A DNA stretch of 64,000 nucleotides, from the NCBI GenBank assembly GCA_034190875.2, contig CM067346.1:17325592-17389591 (forward strand), in the 5' to 3' direction. Origin of the DNA: Urechis unicinctus. Taxonomy: Eukaryota > Annelida > Polychaeta > Xenopneusta > Urechidae. How positions within the stretch are numbered: position 1 is the stretch's first letter; each line of letters begins with the position of its first letter. The notes beneath the pieces are model-generated. The model searched no databases. It was not told the origin of the DNA and saw only the letters and a list, made by a program, of their open reading frames with translations. Of the stretch, positions 62,449 to 64,000 are shown piece by piece. A program made the position numbers and the translations under genes.

Positions 62449-62850
62449 ATGCTAACAGAATCCGCGCGTAAGCCAATAATTACACTTTGGGCCGAAGTAA
62501 AAGGTGGCCTTTATTTGGATGAAGCAGTAGAACCAAGGGTTGATATATCGACGATTGATGGTATAAGCTCACTCTTATACGGATCCGGCTATGCCATGGT
62601 ATCGCAAGGTAGAATATTATGTATAGGGGTGATTGCACCAGTGAACCATTCTACAAGAGTCACTTGAATTAATCTTGAAACGGATAATCACATCTTGACA
62701 CATAATCTAAACAAAAGTAATGCAACGAAAACGTATGACCCACCTAAAGAGTTGAATGTTGCTGATATTATCAACTTCTGGAGGTATCATATAATCGAAT
62801 GTGCAATGTGGTATTATATTACTCATTATTGAACTTGAGTTATGATATTC
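62449..62850 (+). pseudogene. WAE-KG domain remnant, copy 1
   Basis: Readable motifs: ITLWAEVKGGL near the start, GSGYAMVSQGRIL about 40 residues on, and KELNVADIINF towards the end. They match the order in which I remember this beta-rich, fibre-like domain (WAEEKG, GRIL, GD-INF). It is probably a trimer-forming surface domain in the source element, but that is inference. Part of the broken region. Confidence 0.45.
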
Positions 62851-62939
62851 CTGAGTTGAACTTTCAGCAACTTGGGGAGTATAAGTCTGGCCTTCTTGGT
62901 GAGATGTTAATTAGCCAAAAGCATTGATGGATCTCAACA

Positions 62940-63300
62940 GAAAAATATGGATCTCTCCGAATATGCCAAAAAGGCCGATGTTGATTCACCCGTACTAAAT
63001 CAGCCGATTGCCACACTGAGGCCCTCATATTTATTTGGGCAGAAGAAAAAGGGACATTGGTTAATGGAATGCACGAGCGGTCATTTGGTGATAGTGCCAT
63101 GGATATCCTATGCCAGCGCCAGTTTTGCGTATAGGGCTATCAACTAGAGTGACTGCCGTATCTGCTCTTCTAGGTGTAACTATTGTTGTCAACCGTGTTC
63201 CAAAAAACAGTTATTCGATAACCAAGCCAAAGAACAACAACCAGCCGTTCTTACAGCACCACCTATCTCCTGAGCTACCCAATGAGTCTGTAACTTAGTT
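62940..63300 (+). pseudogene. WAE-KG domain remnant, copy 2, with preceding linker
   Basis: Begins MDLSEYAKKADVDSPVLNQ, a linker type seen before such domains in fibre-like proteins. The domain itself follows, with FIWAEEKGTL, an LRIGLSTRVT block comparable to copy 1, and VTIVVN with NSYSITKPKN. It is a direct tandem partner of the piece at 62449. Part of the broken region. Confidence 0.45.
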
Positions 63301-63365
63301 ACCTAGTGATGCCGAGCCAGGGACATATCCAGCTTAGTTATTTAGTCTGAAAAGACCGCTCGAGA

Positions 63366-63690
63366 ATGAGAGAAAAAAACGAGTCACTCTGTACAAAAAA
63401 AATATCCTACACTGGACGTCATGGTGCCTATCGTACATGGGCTCGAGATAAGAGCTTTGGCCTGCTAAGGCTTTTCAGAGGCCGGAAAGTTGATCAAAGC
63501 CATGAAGCACTCCTGGCCGACAGCAAGCTGGACACGATTGTAACTCATATATCTACCACGAAAATTGACAGGGTATCTCTGAAGAAGAATTCATGCTCAT
63601 TCTCGACGAGCTATCTAGGCTCCGTCGGATCCTGGCTGGATCCAGGCTGGAGCCCACAAGGCCCACACCAATGTAATCACTGATGATGAG
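63366..63690 (+). pseudogene. Helical HEALLADSKLDTI segment remnant
   Basis: Shows FRGRKVDQSHEALLADSKL and DTIVTHIS. A short acidic stretch (EEEFMLILDELSRL) is legible in the same DNA interval on the plus strand. Together these resemble the pair of helices that ends many of the remembered marine-invertebrate proteins. Part of the broken region. Confidence 0.4.
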
Positions 63691-64000
63691 ACTGATACAG
63701 CGCGGAGGAAACAAAGTCTGTGCAGCTTACATGCAAAAATTAGCTGTAAAATAATCGGTGGCCTTCGCGGGCTACAAGCTTCTGTCTAAATGCTGGTTCC
63801 ATGCTGCAGTGAGGCCCGTTGAGAATCGGGCCTGGCCCACCTTTCAGAGGTTCCCATAAAAGGTTGTAGCCCTGACCAAAAGTAGGCTCTCTTCAAAAAG
63901 ACGAAGAAAAACCTTCCAGGCATATATTATGTGCAGACAGGACAATATATGCAGAAAGCGAAACCATCGTAATGATTAAAAAAGCAATGCATTAAATCAC
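63691..64000. other. Unassigned end of window
   Basis: Somewhat GC-richer than the neighbourhood (GGCCTTCGCGGGC near 63763, GAATCGGGCCTGGCCCACC near 63822). It could be the 3' non-coding end of the element to its left. No protein match by eye. Confidence 0.35.

Larger units (their letters stand above)
62440..63700 (+). mobile_element. Fossil of a virus-like or mobile-element protein region
   Basis: Three pieces on the plus strand: a domain with a WAE-KGGL motif (about 62.47-62.85 kb), a second copy with WAEEKG (about 63.02-63.30 kb) and a helical segment with HEALLADSKLDTI (about 63.37-63.65 kb). From memory, both the WAEEKG-L-EWSFGNG domain and the HE-LA-SKL-TI-IS-ISDEEF helical segment recur, often together, in uncharacterised proteins of cnidarians, lancelets and molluscs that look like parts of large virus-like elements, Polinton-type being one candidate. 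The family call is tentative. The region is broken, with several breaks, and may continue past the right edge. Confidence 0.45.

Noticed and set aside
62947-63147. GHW-LMEC string resembling part of a CCHC zinc knuckle
   Set aside because: The first two Cys positions are not Cys, and the DNA is better explained by the WAEEKG domain read from the same interval.

Overview
The window looks like AT-rich, gene-poor nuclear DNA from an animal, most likely an aquatic invertebrate. The evidence is long (AT)n microsatellites, a Ty3/Gypsy LTR element with a LINE nested in it, LINE 3' tails with target-site duplications, MITE-like inverted-repeat elements, and relics of a protein family I remember mainly from uncharacterised marine-invertebrate proteins. 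The species cannot be named from this sequence. I see no convincing host protein-coding gene, rRNA, intact tRNA, operon or CRISPR array. Most long open frames are shadows of (AT)n tracts or of transposons.

Layout: 1-22,980 is non-coding, with microsatellites (105-221, 5,371-5,503, 8,885-9,204, 13,866-13,997, 19,969-20,505), a local minisatellite (4,170-4,385) and an indel-rich tandem duplication (9,298-9,960). 22,981-34,601 is the transposon nest. Unit 1 (22,981-27,444) and unit 2 (27,445 to about 32,010) are recent direct tandem copies that differ by roughly 1-2% by eye. Each unit contains a MITE-like element, left flank, a Gypsy 5' LTR, Gypsy pol remains and the start of an inserted LINE. 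Only unit 2 runs on through the rest of the LINE, the end of the Gypsy integrase, the 3' LTR and its target duplication. The order of events can be read off: MITE-like element, then Gypsy (5-bp duplication GACGT), then LINE into Gypsy (ATCAC), then the 4.46-kb tandem duplication, then a 49-bp LINE-tail insertion in unit 2 only (10-bp duplication).

34,602-62,400 is again non-coding, with a 174-bp tandem repeat (36,167-36,515), a second MITE-like copy in inverse orientation (40,442-41,192), more (AT)n arrays, and a local duplication near 54/56 kb. Blocks at 10.6-13.2, 14.4-15.7 and 18.2-19.95 kb align in the same order and orientation with 41.8-43.7, 46.5-47.8 and 51.1-52.3 kb. This is an old, degraded segmental duplication with a spacing of about 31-33 kb, and the transposon nest lies between its halves.

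62,400-63,700 holds broken remains of a virus-like or mobile-element protein set: two tandem copies of a WAE-KG domain followed by a helical segment. This is the least ordinary protein content outside the retroelements. How much of the window is functional cannot be told from sequence alone. Nothing here shows a complete, working system.
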